DNA of 64,000 nucleotides from Beta vulgaris subsp. vulgaris (taxonomy: Eukaryota > Streptophyta > Magnoliopsida > Caryophyllales > Amaranthaceae). The position numbers and the translations under genes were made by a program. The stretch lies in assembly GCF_026745355.1 (NCBI RefSeq), contig NC_079206.1:22375399-22439398 (forward strand), read 5' to 3'. The notes under the pieces were generated by a model. The model saw only the letters and a program-made list of their open reading frames with translations. It did no database searches and was not told the DNA's origin. This document shows, in pieces, positions 1-11,496 of the stretch (the stretch's first letter is position 1; each line of letters starts with the position of its first letter).

Positions 1-309
1 AAGGAACAAGTGCTTGTTAAAGGCGAATTCAAACAAGAATTCCATGCCCTGTTCCTTTAGAATGGTAGTTAATTCATGAAATTCTACTCTATTTGCCCAT
101 TCTAGATCTACACAAAAACCCAATACATACCTAGATTCGCTTCTTTCAACCCGTTTCTTGGAAGATGAAGAAACAGTTCCTTTGGAAGGAACATGCGTAG
201 ACTTCTTCTTCTTCCCCTGTGTTTGTTCCGGGGTTTCTTCTTCATCATCTTCCCCAATTAATTTCTTCTTCGCAAGCTCTTCTTGGAGATTCTAATTGTT
301 GTTCTTCAT
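1..309 (-). pseudogene. Partial additional ORF downstream of pol in the SIRE-like element
   Basis: An ATG at 309 is followed by a TAG five codons later (292-294). From 291 the same frame is open for 97 codons to the window edge. The visible part is first acidic and lysine-rich (LIGEDDEEETPEQ, then GKKKKS), then serine-rich, then a conserved-looking block around SRYVLGFCVDLEWANRVEF and TILKEQGMEFLFEF. That last block loosely resembles the putative plant transposon protein domain often found in plant LTR elements, but the match is from memory and weak. SIRE elements are known for an extra, sometimes env-like, ORF in this place. I see no signal peptide or membrane segment in the visible part. 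Confidence 0.4.
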
Positions 310-961
310 GGGGTTTCTTGAATTTGGTCGATTTCAAGGGTTTTGGTAGGAGAAGGAGAATTTTCCATTTTTAGGTGTTGGATTTTTGATGTTGGAAAAG
401 GAGAGTTTCGTGAGTTTTGCCATGATTTGAGAAAGTTGAGGTTTTTATGGAGTAGAAGAGGTGTGATGAGTTTTCGGCTATGGTGAAGATAAAGGTTGGA
501 GGAACACGGTTTCTAATAATGTGAATTAAGGAGGGAGTTTGCATGTAAAGTTCTTTGACACGCGGGAAAAAATAAACAAATAAAAATAAAAAAAAGAAAA
601 CGAAAAGATGATAATAAGAATCAAGATTTAATTAAATCTGATTCCTTTATTTTGGGATTTTTCGGATTTTTCGGATTTTTATGAGTTTTAATTTTTGAAA
701 GAAAATAAATGCTAAGGAACTTGTGCTATAGGAACAACTAATGCTACATATCAATGTCCTTCATATCATGCATGTTTCTTAACCTTAGGAACAGTAAGGG
801 GAGTATTATGTGACATTTGTGAGTTGTTTAATTTCTTTGAATTCATGTTTATGTTTTGTAACATTCCAATTTGCAATGGTCTTAGGCAATTAAACACAAT
901 TATTTTTAGCACACAAAGTCACTCAAATTGATTCAAGCATGGGGGAATGACATAGGAACAA
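310..961 (-). other. Non-coding 3' internal region of the SIRE-like element
   Basis: AT-rich sequence between the extra ORF and the end of RNase H. Stops occur in all frames. A short stretch near 795-812 (aaggggagtatta) resembles one at about 42677-42690 in the related element, which supports its being internal retroelement sequence. No host feature is visible. Confidence 0.5.
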
Positions 962-2405
962 TCACTTAATTTTTATTAACCCTAACTCAAGCCTTAATTT
1001 TTCATATCTATCTCTTTGCAAAGGCTTAGTTAGTATATCAGCAATCTGATTCTCAGTTTGACAAAACTCAAGTTTAATCAAACCTTTTTCAACATTTTCT
1101 CTTAAAAAGTGATGTCTGATATGTATATGTTTAACTCTAGAATGATGCACTGGATCTTTAGAAATACTATAGCACTGTATTATCACAATAAATAGGAACA
1201 CAATCAAAGTTTATTCCATAGTCACTAAGTTGTTGTTTTATCCAAAGCATTTGAGAGCAACATGCAGCAGCAGCTACATATTCTGCTTCAGCAGTGGATA
1301 AAGCAACTGTGTTTTGTTTCTTGGTACTCCAAGAAACTAAACTATGACTAAGGAATTGTGCCATACCTGAGGTGCTTTTCCTATTTACAAGATCTCCAGC
1401 ATAATCTGCATCTGCATATCCTTTTAGCTCAATGTATCACTTCTTGGATAGTAGAGTCCAAGATCATCTGTTCCTTTAAGATATCTAAGAATTCTCTTCA
1501 CAGCCGTAAGGTGAGACTCCTTTGGATTTGCTTGAAATCTAGCACACAAACCAACACTGAAAGCTATGTCTGGACGACTAGCAGTTAGATACAAAAGTGA
1601 ACCAATCATTCCTCTATATTTTGTTTGATCAACACTTGTTCCTATGGAGTCTTCATCTAATCTAGTTGAAGTTCCCATAGGAGTGTGATTTATCTTTGAG
1701 TTTTCGAGGCCATATTTCTTTAATAGTTCCTTTATGTATTTTTGTTGGTGAACAATTATTCCCTTTTCAGTTTGTTTGATTTGTAGTCCAAGAAAGAAAT
1801 TTAACTCACCCATCATACTCATTTCAAATTCATTACTCATGAGACTTGAGAATTCTTTGCACAATTTTCATTAGTAGCTCCGAATATGATGTCATCAACA
1901 TATATTTGAACAAGCAAAATGTCAGTTCCTTTAGATTTTAGGAACAAGGTTTTATCAACCTTTCCTCTTTTAAAATTGTTTTCTAAAAGGAACTTTGATA
2001 ATCTCTCATACCATGATCTAGGTGCTTGTTTTAACCCATAAAGAGCTTTATCAAGCTTGTAGACATGATTTGGGAGATTATTATTTTCAAAGCCTGGGGG
2101 TTGTTCAACATATACATCTTAGTTTAGATAGCCATTTAAAATGCACACTTAACATCCATTTGATATAGTTTAAATCCCATGTAAGCAGCAAATGCAATTA
2201 AAATTCTAATGGCTTCTAATCTAGCTACAGGAGCAAAGGTTTCTTCATAATCTATTCCTTCTTGTTGATTATAACCTTTTACTACAAGTCTAGCTTTGTT
2301 CTACAATGGTTCCATATTCATCTAGTTTGTTTCTAAACACCCACTTTATTAAGCCAATTACTTTTTGTTGTTTAGATGAGGGAACTAGATGCCATACCTT
2401 GTTTC
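962..2405 (-). pseudogene. Copia reverse transcriptase and RNase H, broken (SIRE-like)
   Basis: Copies element RNA to DNA and degrades the RNA strand inside the virus-like particle. On the minus strand the RT part shows YGLKQAPRSWYERL near 2045 and the catalytic YVDD within VQIYVDDIIFG near 1880-1905. A one-base slip at about 1866 moves the reading frame to EFEMSMMGELNFFLGLQIKQ. The thumb region (TPMGTSTRLD, GSLLYLTASRPDIAFSVG) follows. RNase H shows SWSTKKQNTVALSTAEAEYV at about 1330-1275 and ends with IADILTKPL near 1040. The catalytic YVDD is intact. At least three frame changes separate the pieces, so no functional enzyme can be made. Confidence 0.85.
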
Positions 2406-2417
2406 TTTCAAACTCAT

Positions 2418-2765
2418 TTAATTCAGCTTGCATATAGCAGTAATCCAATCAGAGTCAGTTAAGGCTTCTTCATGATTTCTTGGTTCCATCATTGATAGGA
2501 ACGCATGAAATGCACAAAAGTTCCTTAACTGAGATCTAGTTTGCGTACCTTTGGATATGTCGCTGATTATGAGTTCCATTGGATGTGACTTTTGTTGTCT
2601 CCAAGGTTTTGGTTGAAACTCTCTTATAGGAACATGTTGTTCCTCATGAGTTCCTTGAGTAGATGAGAACTCTGACAGTTGTTCCTCTATTAGCCTCGGT
2701 GGACTCAGTTCCTTCATTTTGAGGAACAGGAACATCTTCTCCTCCTTGAGGAACAGGAACATCAT
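2418..2765 (-). pseudogene. Spacer between integrase and RT of the SIRE-like polyprotein
   Basis: An open stretch in sense with pol that covers the variable linker after integrase. Its end (MEPRNHEEALTDSDWITAI) matches the usual entry to copia reverse transcriptase, in which an EPRN...EAL...W motif precedes the RT palm. The upstream part contains repeats of a short Phe-Leu-Lys motif (FLFLKEEKMFLFLKMKE), which looks like a small local duplication. It contributes no catalytic residues. Confidence 0.6.
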
Positions 2766-2987
2766 TGATGATTATTTTCAAATTCCTCGTTCCTTTCCTC
2801 TTTCACTTCTTCTTCTTCTTGTGAATCTGCATTCTTTTCACTTGGTTGTACTAACCCAATCTCATAGTCATCAACCTGTATGCTTGGATTATATTTGTCA
2901 GATTCATCAAAGATTACGTGAATGCTTTCTTCAACACACATAGTTCTCTTGTTATATACTCTATAAGCTTTACTATGTGAGAGTATC

Positions 2988-3602
2988 CTAAAAATATTGC
3001 TTCATCACTCCTTGCATCAAATTTTCCAAGATTATCTTTTCCATTATTATGCACATAACATTGCAGCCAAATGTTCTAAAATGTGAATTTGGTTTCTTTC
3101 CAAAATAAAGTTCATAAGGAGTCTTATTAATGATAGGTCTCATCATGGCACGATTAATTATGTGACAAGCAGTATTAACAGCTTCTGCCCAAAAGTTCCT
3201 TGGAAGCTCACTAGCAATTAACATGGTTCTAGACATTTCCTCCAAAGTTCTATTTTTCCTCTCTACAACACCATTTTGTTGTGGTGTTCTAGGGGCAGAA
3301 AAATTATGATCTAGGCCATTATCTCTGCTTAAGTCATCAAATTTATAATTCTCGAATTCTTTCCCATGATCTGATCTAATGTGCATTATTTTATGACCAC
3401 TCAAGTTTTGAACTCTTTTAGCAAAGACAAGTAACTCATCATAAGTTCCATCTTTACTAGTGAGAAAAATAACCCAAGTATACCTAGAGTAGTCATCTAT
3501 AATAACAAGTACATACCTCTTTCCACTTCTGCTTTGTATTCTCATGGGTCCACATAAGTCCATATGAATTAATTCTAATGGTTTAGTGGTACTTACAATC
3601 AT
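2988..3602 (-). pseudogene. Copia integrase core, SIRE-like
   Basis: Catalyses insertion of element cDNA into the host chromosome. The DDE triad is visible: D in ELIHMDLCGPM, D in HIRSDHGKEF and E in QQNGVVERKNRT. The C-terminal side of the core includes PRNFWAEAVNTACHIINR and TPYELYFGKKP, which are standard for copia integrases. The frame is open for about 200 codons and is then lost near 3050, so the domain is catalytically complete in sequence but sits in a broken polyprotein. The zinc-binding part upstream (about 3603-3690) is only partly readable. Confidence 0.9.
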
Positions 3603-3688
3603 TTTAAATTTGAAAGAGGATCTTACTTGCCTACCTCGTGCACATGCATCACAAACTTGATCAACATGAAATTTTATAGATTGTAATC

Positions 3689-4051
3689 CTAAAACAAGAT
3701 CTTTTGATCTAAGTTTCTCAAGTAATGAAAAGCTACCTTCTTAGTTTTAATGTTGATGATCAAGCATTTTTCTTTATCAAATTTTACAGTATTTTCCTTG
3801 TTACAGAATTGAGAAATACTTAATAAGTTATGTTTTAGACCTTCAACTAAAAATACATTTTCAATGGAGTGTAGTGGTGACTTACCAACCTTACCCATGG
3901 CAACTATGTTACCTTTCTTATTGTCACCAAATGTTACACTTCCACCTTCATAGGTTGTGAGTGAGAGAAACTTAGTTTTGTCTCCTGTCATGTTCTTGGA
4001 ACAACCACTATCGAGATACCATGTGTTGTTCCCCCTCACTCCAACCTGCAA
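3689..4051 (-). pseudogene. Copia protease and gag-pre-integrase segment, SIRE-like
   Basis: The segment begins with GNNTWYLDSGCSKNMTGDK. The DSG triplet is the aspartic protease active site of copia elements, which cuts the Gag-Pol polyprotein. It continues through VTFGDNKKGNIVAMG and LKHNLLSISQFC, typical of the protease end and the gag-pre-integrase region. The frame is lost after about 120 codons. Confidence 0.85.
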
Positions 4052-4099
4052 AAATCAACTAGGTGTTAGTTGTAGGAACCCCATCTTTCGTGGGTTCCT

Positions 4100-5876
4100 G
4101 TTCTTGACTAGGATTTGTTTTGACAACCCATTTTTTCTTACTTATTTTCACATTTTTGCCAATCATTTCAGATTTTAGTTGACATTGATTTATGTAATGA
4201 CCTACCTTTCCACAATACATACAAATTTATCACTAGGTAGATCAACATATTTCTTTGTCTTGTTCCTTTTCTTGTAGTTTTCAAAACCAAGACCTTCTTT
4301 CCTCTTGGTCTGTGGTTTCTCAATCCACTTAGGAACTTCATGATTTTGCATCTGTTCCTTGCGACAACCAGTTCCTTTTTAAGATTACAGATCTGTTCCT
4401 TTAAAAATTTTTCTCTTTATTCAAATTTTCAATCTCAGATCTGTATCCTTTCAAAGGAGTTGATCTTATATCAAAGGAACTCAGAACAGGGACAAACTCC
4501 TTCAAGTGTGAAATCTCTAAATTAATTAGATAATTTTCATTTTTCAAACTTTCTAATATTCTTTGATTTTTAAGTTTTTATCAAATAAATCAAAGAATTT
4601 TATTTCAACATCTGTTCTCATTTTCTTAAGCCATTCTATGTGTTTCTTGCAGACTTTTAAGGCTTGTTCCGTTTATTTACGTTTTTCACGTTCTTCTCTA
4701 CATTCAAGAATTGCATCATAAAGAAGATATATTTCAGCCTAATTTTACAATCTAAGTCTGACTCAAGACCATGTTGACTTACCTCAACTTTTTCTTCATC
4801 TTCTTTTTCGTCAGTGTTTGCCATGAGGCAAAGGTTTGCTGTTTCTTCAGTTGGTTGTTCCTCTTCTTCTTCCGTCTCTGAATCTCCCCAAGCAGCTATC
4901 ATAGCTTTGCGCACATTTGCCTTAGAGAAAGGTGCTTTGATTCTTTGTTCCTTTCAGCAAAGCGTTCCTTGTTCCTTTCTTTGGTTTTGTCATTTTCCCA
5001 AAGAGGACATTCCTTGATGAAGTGATCTGTACTACCACATTTATGACAAGCAGCTTTGTTAGAAAATTTCTTATTTTACCTTTGAAGTTTCCATTCTTCA
5101 TGTTCCTTTACATCTTTCGAAATTTTCGAACCATGAGGGCTGCTTCTTCTTCTTCTGAATCCGAATCATCTTCATCATCTGCTTTGAGAGCAATTGATTT
5201 TGATTTGGAGCTTTCACCATCCTCAGTATCAAGGTGAAGCTCATGAGTCATAAGTGACCCTGCCAGCTGTTCTAAGTTGAACTTAGTGAAGTCTTTTGTT
5301 TCTTGAAGAGCAGTGACTTTGCCATCCATCTGTCCTTAGGAAGACTCCTAAGAACCTTTCGAACCTGTTCCTCAGATGAAATAAACTTTCCAAGAGAAGC
5401 CAACTCATTAATAATGTTAGTAAAACGAGTAAACATGTCTCAAATGCTTTCCTTAGATTTCATGCAGAACAGTTCATATTGATTCATAAGTAAATCAATT
5501 TTGATCTTTTAACTTCATTAGTTCCTTCATGGGTTACTTCTAGTAAATCCCATATTTGCTTTCGGATTTGCATCCCATGATCCTATTATGTTCATGGGTC
5601 CAAGTCCACAATGCAACAGTTTAATAGCCATGGCATTTACTTCCATTTTTTCAAAATCAGATTTGTCATAATCAGAGAGGGGTTTTAGAGTTACCTCATT
5701 TTTGTATTTGTAGTTGTGACTTCGAAATCACCAACTTCAATGACTCTCCATACCTGATCATTTTCAGCTTTGATGAATATCTCCATGCGGTTCTTCCAGT
5801 AGTTGTAGTACTTCCCATTGAACATAGGAGGCCTTTGAGTGGAATAACCTTCTTCAAGTTTCTCGGTGGTATTCAT
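4100..5876 (-). pseudogene. Gag of the SIRE-like copia element, broken
   Basis: Gag forms the particle and binds RNA. The N-terminus (from 5876, MNTTEKLEEGYSTQRPPMFN) is the gag type in which a PPxFxG motif precedes a W-x-x-R-M block. The related copy at 43155-44060 has a nearly unbroken version. Two CCHC zinc knuckles can be read: CHKCGSTDHFIKEC near 5060-5015 and CMYCGKVGHYINQC near 4230-4190. An acidic stretch rich in Glu lies between them (about 4830-4920). Several stops and frame slips divide the gene, for example near 5690, 5330 and 5105. Confidence 0.85.
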
Positions 5877-5927
5877 TGTTCCTTGGATCTTTTTCTCAAT
5901 AGGGTTTCCTATCTTACGTGAGTTCTA

Positions 5928-5939
5928 GCTCTGATACCA
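5928..5939 (-). other. Primer binding site (initiator Met tRNA type)
   Basis: On the minus strand this reads TGGTATCAGAGC, which pairs with the 3' end of plant initiator methionine tRNA. It lies two bases inside the LTR edge, where minus-strand DNA synthesis starts. The same 12 bases occur at 44106-44117. Confidence 0.9.
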
Positions 5940-5941
5940 AT

Positions 5942-7157
5942 TGTTATTTCCCTAGGAACACTACAAGAGGGGGGGTGAATTGTAGGTGTAGAAATAAACG
6001 TAACTTTTTGCGGAAATTAAAACTTAAACGAATAAACAAGCTAGAGAACACAAGGGATTTTTACGAGGAAAAACTTCTTGGGCCCAACAAGAAGAAACAA
6101 CCTCGACCACTAGGGATTTTAAACTCAACTCTTTCACTAATTAGGCCAAACAACTTTGTTACAACCTAATTCTAACTCGAGCCACACCTTGAGTTCCTAA
6201 ACTCAAGTTCCTGAGCCACTGTTCCCTTAACAGTAGTTCCTCTCAACTTCACTCGAAGTTTTCTCACTCATACAAGCTTACTCAAAGCCTCTCTCTTACA
6301 GAACTTCACTCAAAGTTCCCTTACCCCAAAAACCAAAATACAATTGATCGAAATAAGCTTAGTGGAATTAGAGTAAGAAAGCAAAGAACAAATGGCTATT
6401 ATGAGAGAATGAAGGCACTGACACTTAATTAGTTAAACTCACTTAATTACTTAGTCAGACACATTTGGAACTTATTTAGACTTCAATATTTATAGTGACA
6501 ATCACAAGAACGTGGGAGTTAAAAATCGAGTTCATGTTTAGTCCATTAACCCATGATGTTCCTTCCCCTAATGAACACGTTTCTCATCATGTCCCATGAT
6601 CCCATGATCTCATTTTGAACGTGGATATATTTTAGCCACAACTTCCTAAAGATTAGGAGTTTCTTGAGCTTTATCCGAAAATCAGTTTAATACTAAAACA
6701 GTTTTATTAAAAATAATTTTAATCTTTAAGAAAATATTATCTTTTAAATAAACTTTTCTAAAAACCGGATAATATTTTTATCTATTTTCGAAAAACTAAA
6801 ATCTTTTCTCTAAAAAAGATTTTCTATTTAAAAACTGATTTTCACTTAAGTTAAACTGATTTCCTAATTTTTAGGCATGACTTACTCAATTCAATATAGT
6901 ACCGTTTTAACTTACAGCACGCCTAAGTCTAGTTCCTTTATAAACCAAGTTCCTTTAACAGATTCGTTTAGTGCCACTTAGTTCGTTCCTCAGAAAGGAA
7001 CACCTAGCCTTTGAAATCATCTCTTGACTTCTTCCTTGACTTCGTATTCTTCCAGTTCCTTTCATTGATACCTTAAACATCATACACTTAAATAACTCAT
7101 TAGTTCACTACTTAGTTCGCATCTTTGTTTCATTGTCATCATCAAAACTGGAATTCA
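5942..7157 (-). repeat. 5' LTR of the SIRE-like element
   Basis: It begins on the plus strand with tgttatttccctagg, directly beside the primer binding site. Its edge contains a run of G followed by tgaat, shared in position with the LTRs at 39186 and 44120. Shared blocks such as gcgaggaaaaacttc (near 6061-6078) and gtcatcatcaaaact near 7137-7150 set the extent. The far end is estimated and no target duplication could be checked because the other LTR is outside the window. Confidence 0.7.
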
Positions 7158-7545
7158 AAAATTAGGAATCTCAAAGGGAGGAAGCTCAATAAATAAGAGC
7201 AAAAAGAAGAAAAAACACAATTTTAATTATTAATTTCACAAGACAATTACTCTTAGGAATCTATAAGCTACCCTTTGTGATCTCTTTCCTCATGGATCTT
7301 TTACAGTAAGGCTTATCGTCATTTAAGCTTTCTCTAAACCCTTTCATCCTTAATGTTAACCTATTTGCGTTAGATAATATACATTATAGCCTTTAATATA
7401 TCCATCTAATCCTCAAATATACTTACTCGTCGTAAACACTATACAACAAATCATTTTTTTAACATTGGCAGAATAGGCACAGTTTAGAGTTTACACACTA
7501 CTTGGGTCTTTAGAGAATTATAATACTTAGAGGATAAATTATAAC
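7158..7545. other. Unassigned AT-rich sequence
   Basis: Between the SIRE-like LTR and the solo LTR. No open frame longer than a few dozen codons and no recognised repeat. It is the left flank of the solo LTR target site. Confidence 0.4.
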
Positions 7546-8934
7546 GAAACTGTAACAACCCGTTTTCCTGAGCTGCTAGATAAATACACTAAAGATCCAC
7601 TAATCACAATCAATGCTTAATAAGCCTCGAATAAAATATTTACTCGCAGCGGAAATATAACCTAGAAATCGATCCTGGACCTGTGGGTTATTGGCCCACA
7701 AAACAAAATCCTTTATATAAGACTTCAATTACACCGATATCTCGACTAACATTCCTAAATATTGTATACAACGAAATATATCAGAGACTATTCCTTAATT
7801 GACTATCTAAAATACAAACTCAATCCATAAGCTACGACAACATCTTTATCTTGCTTCACTTCAGAATTCTGAGCTCACAACACCAAACCTGCAACAATAT
7901 TTCACTCTGCCACCCACCAAGTGACAGGCCACAGAAATGACAACACTATCAGTAAAGCTGAGTACACACTGTATAATAGATTATACAAGTTTAGGTGTAT
8001 TTTGAAAACTAACACATAGTTAAAATAACAGATAATCACATTCGACTCAGTAATTATAGTTTCACAAAATCAAATCGTTTGGCTTGAACGCGAGTGGAGA
8101 GGGGTACCACGCAGTACCAGCTGTCTCCAAACTAGTGAGGGTCGTCACCCAGCCTTTTATTGTTATGCTTGCAAGACTTACCCGGACATGTCCTATAACG
8201 CCAGGAGTTCGCCCTTCCTGGAAGGCAACAACTAGGGACTCTACCCGCCCTAACTCGGGGTGCCTATTCATGCCTCACTTTCATATTTATAAAATAAGAT
8301 ATTTGATGGTTTATACATTAAACCGCAATACTCATAACATAACACCATATTCGATCTTATCTGGTCTTAACTCATATCCGAATCATTTCCTCATTATCAT
8401 ACCAAATCATATTTTGAGAAATATAGTATTTTCGAACGATTTCGATAATTGAACAAAATGATACTTTTATAACAATCCAATAGCAATTCACAACTAACTC
8501 ATAGAGATGTATCTATAATCATGGCCATTACCACAAACGATATATGATATCCAAAATTCAATATAACGCCTATGGGAGCATTTAAATATATTTTGCTGAA
8601 CCTAAAGGTTACCTCAACTCTATAACAATTATACGAAACCTCCAATCATCATAACTTGATTTCCCATATCATCTTCAATTCTATACGTCTACATAGCCAT
8701 CCTCCAACAACCACCTCACAGTAACATCAATAATCAATAACCAAACTTAACTATTCTAATTATCTTCTTCTAACGCAACCATTATGCTAATCAAACTGAA
8801 TCCCGTAAATAGAAATTAACGAAGTCATTCCATAACTCATAACTCGACTTCATGCATATCAACTCCAACTACAATCATTATAACAGTCTCCCAATTCTAA
8901 GATTATGACTTCCCTCGCATCATCAACAACGACT

Positions 8935-9625
8935 ATTCAATAAGAACAATACACCAACAACATAATAACAACAGCACATACAACAATAATACCACCTCCA
9001 CCACCAACAATACCTCCAACACCAATAACACAACATTAAGCACAATAACAGAACAACACAACCACAATACAACAGCACAACCAACAACAGAAACCACCAC
9101 CTACTATGGTCATAACAAACCTAAGTAAATCATATTCCCAAATTTATCACTCCAACTTCTTGAATCATAATAACAAGATGAACCATATTGTTCTACTGAA
9201 TACTTTGGATATATATACTTAAACTATAAACCACATTATACTAGCTCAGGACACATCATCGTAACCTTTTTAATCATATCCAAACCAATTCATCTTCCAA
9301 ACTAGTAAACTATTTTAACTATAACCCACCACAACATCACCACAACAACTAACAACAACATAATAAATCTACCACAACCATCACAACTACTCCACAATAG
9401 CCACCATAACTACAACAACAACCATAACAACGGCGCAACAACAACAATAGGCAACAACTTTACAACAACTCCACCACAACCACAATGACAGAACAATAAT
9501 AACCCAACAACACTACTACAACAGAGCAACAACAACAATAGTAACTCCACAACAACTTCACCACAACCACCACAACAACTCCACAACAACAATAACATAA
9601 CAACTCCACCTCCATCATCACAATC
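8935..9625. repeat. CAA/ACC-rich trinucleotide low-complexity tract
   Basis: About 700 bases dominated by ACA, CAA and CCA trinucleotides, with almost no G on the plus strand. It lies inside the solo LTR. Valine- and leucine-rich open frames on the minus strand here are a by-product of the composition. Confidence 0.85.
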
Positions 9626-10667
9626 ACTCCACAAGTCCAGGTACTAAACATATTCCATTAAGAAGCATAATCGTAATACTTAGTGTATAAGTGTTGTTTA
9701 GGTCAAATGAAACATCTCTAATGAACCTTAGCATGTTATCTCCATGTAATATACTCAATATACGCATAATAAAACACACATCATAAGTAAATTCATTTCA
9801 TAAACATGCTTTACACTGGAAAGAAACAATCACCTAACTATAGGTATGGAAATATCTAGGGTAAAACCAAAGTAAGTGTGTACCTTTACTAAGGATGCTT
9901 AAAGCCACGAAGTTCCTTAATCCAATTGGTTAACTATTCCTACAACTTCCCCTGAATGTATAAAATGCTAAAGATTAGTTTCAACAAGCTTATAGATATG
10001 AAAAACTAAGCTTAAATACAAGAGGCGTAAATTGTTGAACTTACAACAACTTATATGATCTTTCAGCAAGGTTTTGGATATGAGTTTAAGGTCTAAAGAT
10101 TGGAACTAAAGCTTGAACTACTTTGTATGGATGTATAGAAGAGTTCTATGTAAAGAAAAGTGGGTGTCCAAGAGGAAGAAATAAGAGAAAAGAGACGAAA
10201 ATCCAGAACAGGCTTTTATAGTCTGTTCTGGCGGTACCCCAGGGGGGAAACCTCTTCTGGGCAAGGTAGGTTTCTTGGAGTTTTTGGGTGATTCTTGCTT
10301 GAGGTGTTAGCCTAAGGTGTTGGCTTTCATGCATAAAAAGTTCTTTGAGAGATCGACACTTAAGTAGCTGCTAAGCAGCTTTCTTTGAGCATAGGTCTGA
10401 GCTGTAATTTCAGCTGGCCAGGTTTTACTATGTAAGCAATTTACCCTATTGAGCCACGTAATTCTTGGGATAAATGACCATTTTAACCTTAAGACATCCC
10501 AAGCATGTCATATATCAAGTTTGGTTAGGTTCTGAGCTCGGATTCAACCCCCAAAGGCTTTTTAACTAGAAGTTCATCGCTACCCGATAAAACAATCTCC
10601 AAACGATTTTCATAATCTTGATGTTTAAGGCTCTCAAGGACTTTCAAACTTATCTATTGGTTTCCAA

Positions 10668-10940
10668 AGCCTTCTTAGCCAATAAGAATGATGGTTCTTA
10701 TCCTCTTTGACCTTTCTTAACCACTAAGAATGATGATGCTTATCCACAAGCTTTCTTAACCATTAAGAATGATGATGCTTATCCACAAGCTTTCTTAACC
10801 ATTAAGAATGATGATGCTTATCCACAAGCTTTCTTAACCATTAAGAATGATGATGCTTATCCACAAGCTTTCTTAACCACTAAGAATGATGATGCTGATC
10901 CACAAGCTTTCTTAACCATTAAGAATGATGACCTTATCCA
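10668..10940. repeat. 39-bp tandem repeat, about 6-7 copies
   Basis: The unit contains ctttcttaaccattaagaa followed by tgatgatgcttatccacaag. The central four or five copies are nearly identical; the outermost ones diverge. It sits near the right end of the solo LTR. Confidence 0.9.
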
Positions 10941-10989
10941 CTTTTAGCTTTTAAATAAAGGTTCTTAAAAACAGGGCTATTACAGAAAC

Positions 10990-11496
10990 TAAAAGAAATT
11001 AAAATCGGGCTAGAATACGATTCTCAGTTGGACCCTTGGTTGTTGAGATGACTTGTTTTGTAATGCCCACACTTGTCGAAGCCATCAGTAGTACTTCCAT
11101 TGAAAAAGAGGCAGCTGGGATGATACACATTAAGGACACTTGGTAACCTGGAAAACTTTAAGAATAAGGATAGAAACAGAAAAGTTGTAATAATTCCAAT
11201 TGGAGGCAAAGAAAATAACATAAAGAAATGTTTAATGTTTATTGAAAAAAGCAACCTGAAAGATTTGAGACCAAAACCGGTTAGCGAATTACTCACAAGC
11301 AACAAGAGTCACGAGAAGTGACTCGGTAAGCATGCTATGAATTGAATCCCTACAAAAAGAGGAGCATCTTTCGTATAAGTTACACGCAAAATTATATATG
11401 CTATTAGGTAATTAGTTATTATCGATTGTAAATGGCTATAATTTTGTGTAGTTCTTATCATATCTAACATGTATTCTTTCATCTAATTTGGTACAG
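10990..11496. other. Unassigned sequence right of the solo LTR
   Basis: No recognised product. On the minus strand a 93-codon open frame (11024-11305) is rich in Phe and Leu and ends GFDKCGHYKTSHLNNQGSN; I could not link it to any family. It may belong to the decayed Helitron or to older host sequence. Confidence 0.3.

Larger units (their letters stand above)
1..7157 (-). mobile_element. SIRE/Maximus-like Ty1/copia retrotransposon, 5' portion, open at the left edge
   Basis: Reading on the minus strand, the order is 5' LTR (5942-7157), primer binding site, gag, protease, integrase, reverse transcriptase, RNase H, then a further sense ORF that leaves the window at base 1. Integrase before reverse transcriptase is the Ty1/copia order. 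The SIRE assignment rests on the LTR edge with its run of G residues followed by tgaat, the gag type, and an extra ORF after RNase H. All coding parts are broken by frameshifts or stops, so this is a dead copy. The 3' LTR lies outside the window. The inner boundary of the LTR is clear; the outer one near 7157 is an estimate made by alignment with the related element at 39186-45975. Confidence 0.8.
7551..10984 (-). repeat. 3.4-kb solo LTR of a Ty3/gypsy (chromovirus-like) element with 5-bp target duplication
   Basis: The segment starts TGTAACAACCC and ends GGGCTATTACA, which form the imperfect inverted ends of one LTR. Flanks are gaaac at 7546-7550 and gaaac at 10985-10989, a perfect 5-bp target duplication. 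There is no primer site, polypurine tract or pol between these ends, so this is one LTR left after recombination. The minus orientation is inferred from the block with cagcgg (near 7650) and the self-complementary gggttattggccc (near 7686), which also occurs, in plus orientation, just before the LTR end at 17242. Its length fits the long LTRs of Del/Tekay-type chromoviruses. The open frames inside have no recognisable product. Confidence 0.8.

Noticed and set aside
9410..9651. Val/Leu/Cys-rich minus-strand open frames suggesting a membrane protein
   Set aside because: They translate an ACA/CCA trinucleotide tract; two frames overlap with the same low-complexity content.
10668..10940. CRISPR-like array
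   Set aside because: Units are contiguous 39-bp tandem copies without unique spacers.
11024..11305. Host gene exon on the minus strand
   Set aside because: One possible acceptor and a 93-codon frame only; no family match and no neighbouring exons, so not called as a gene.
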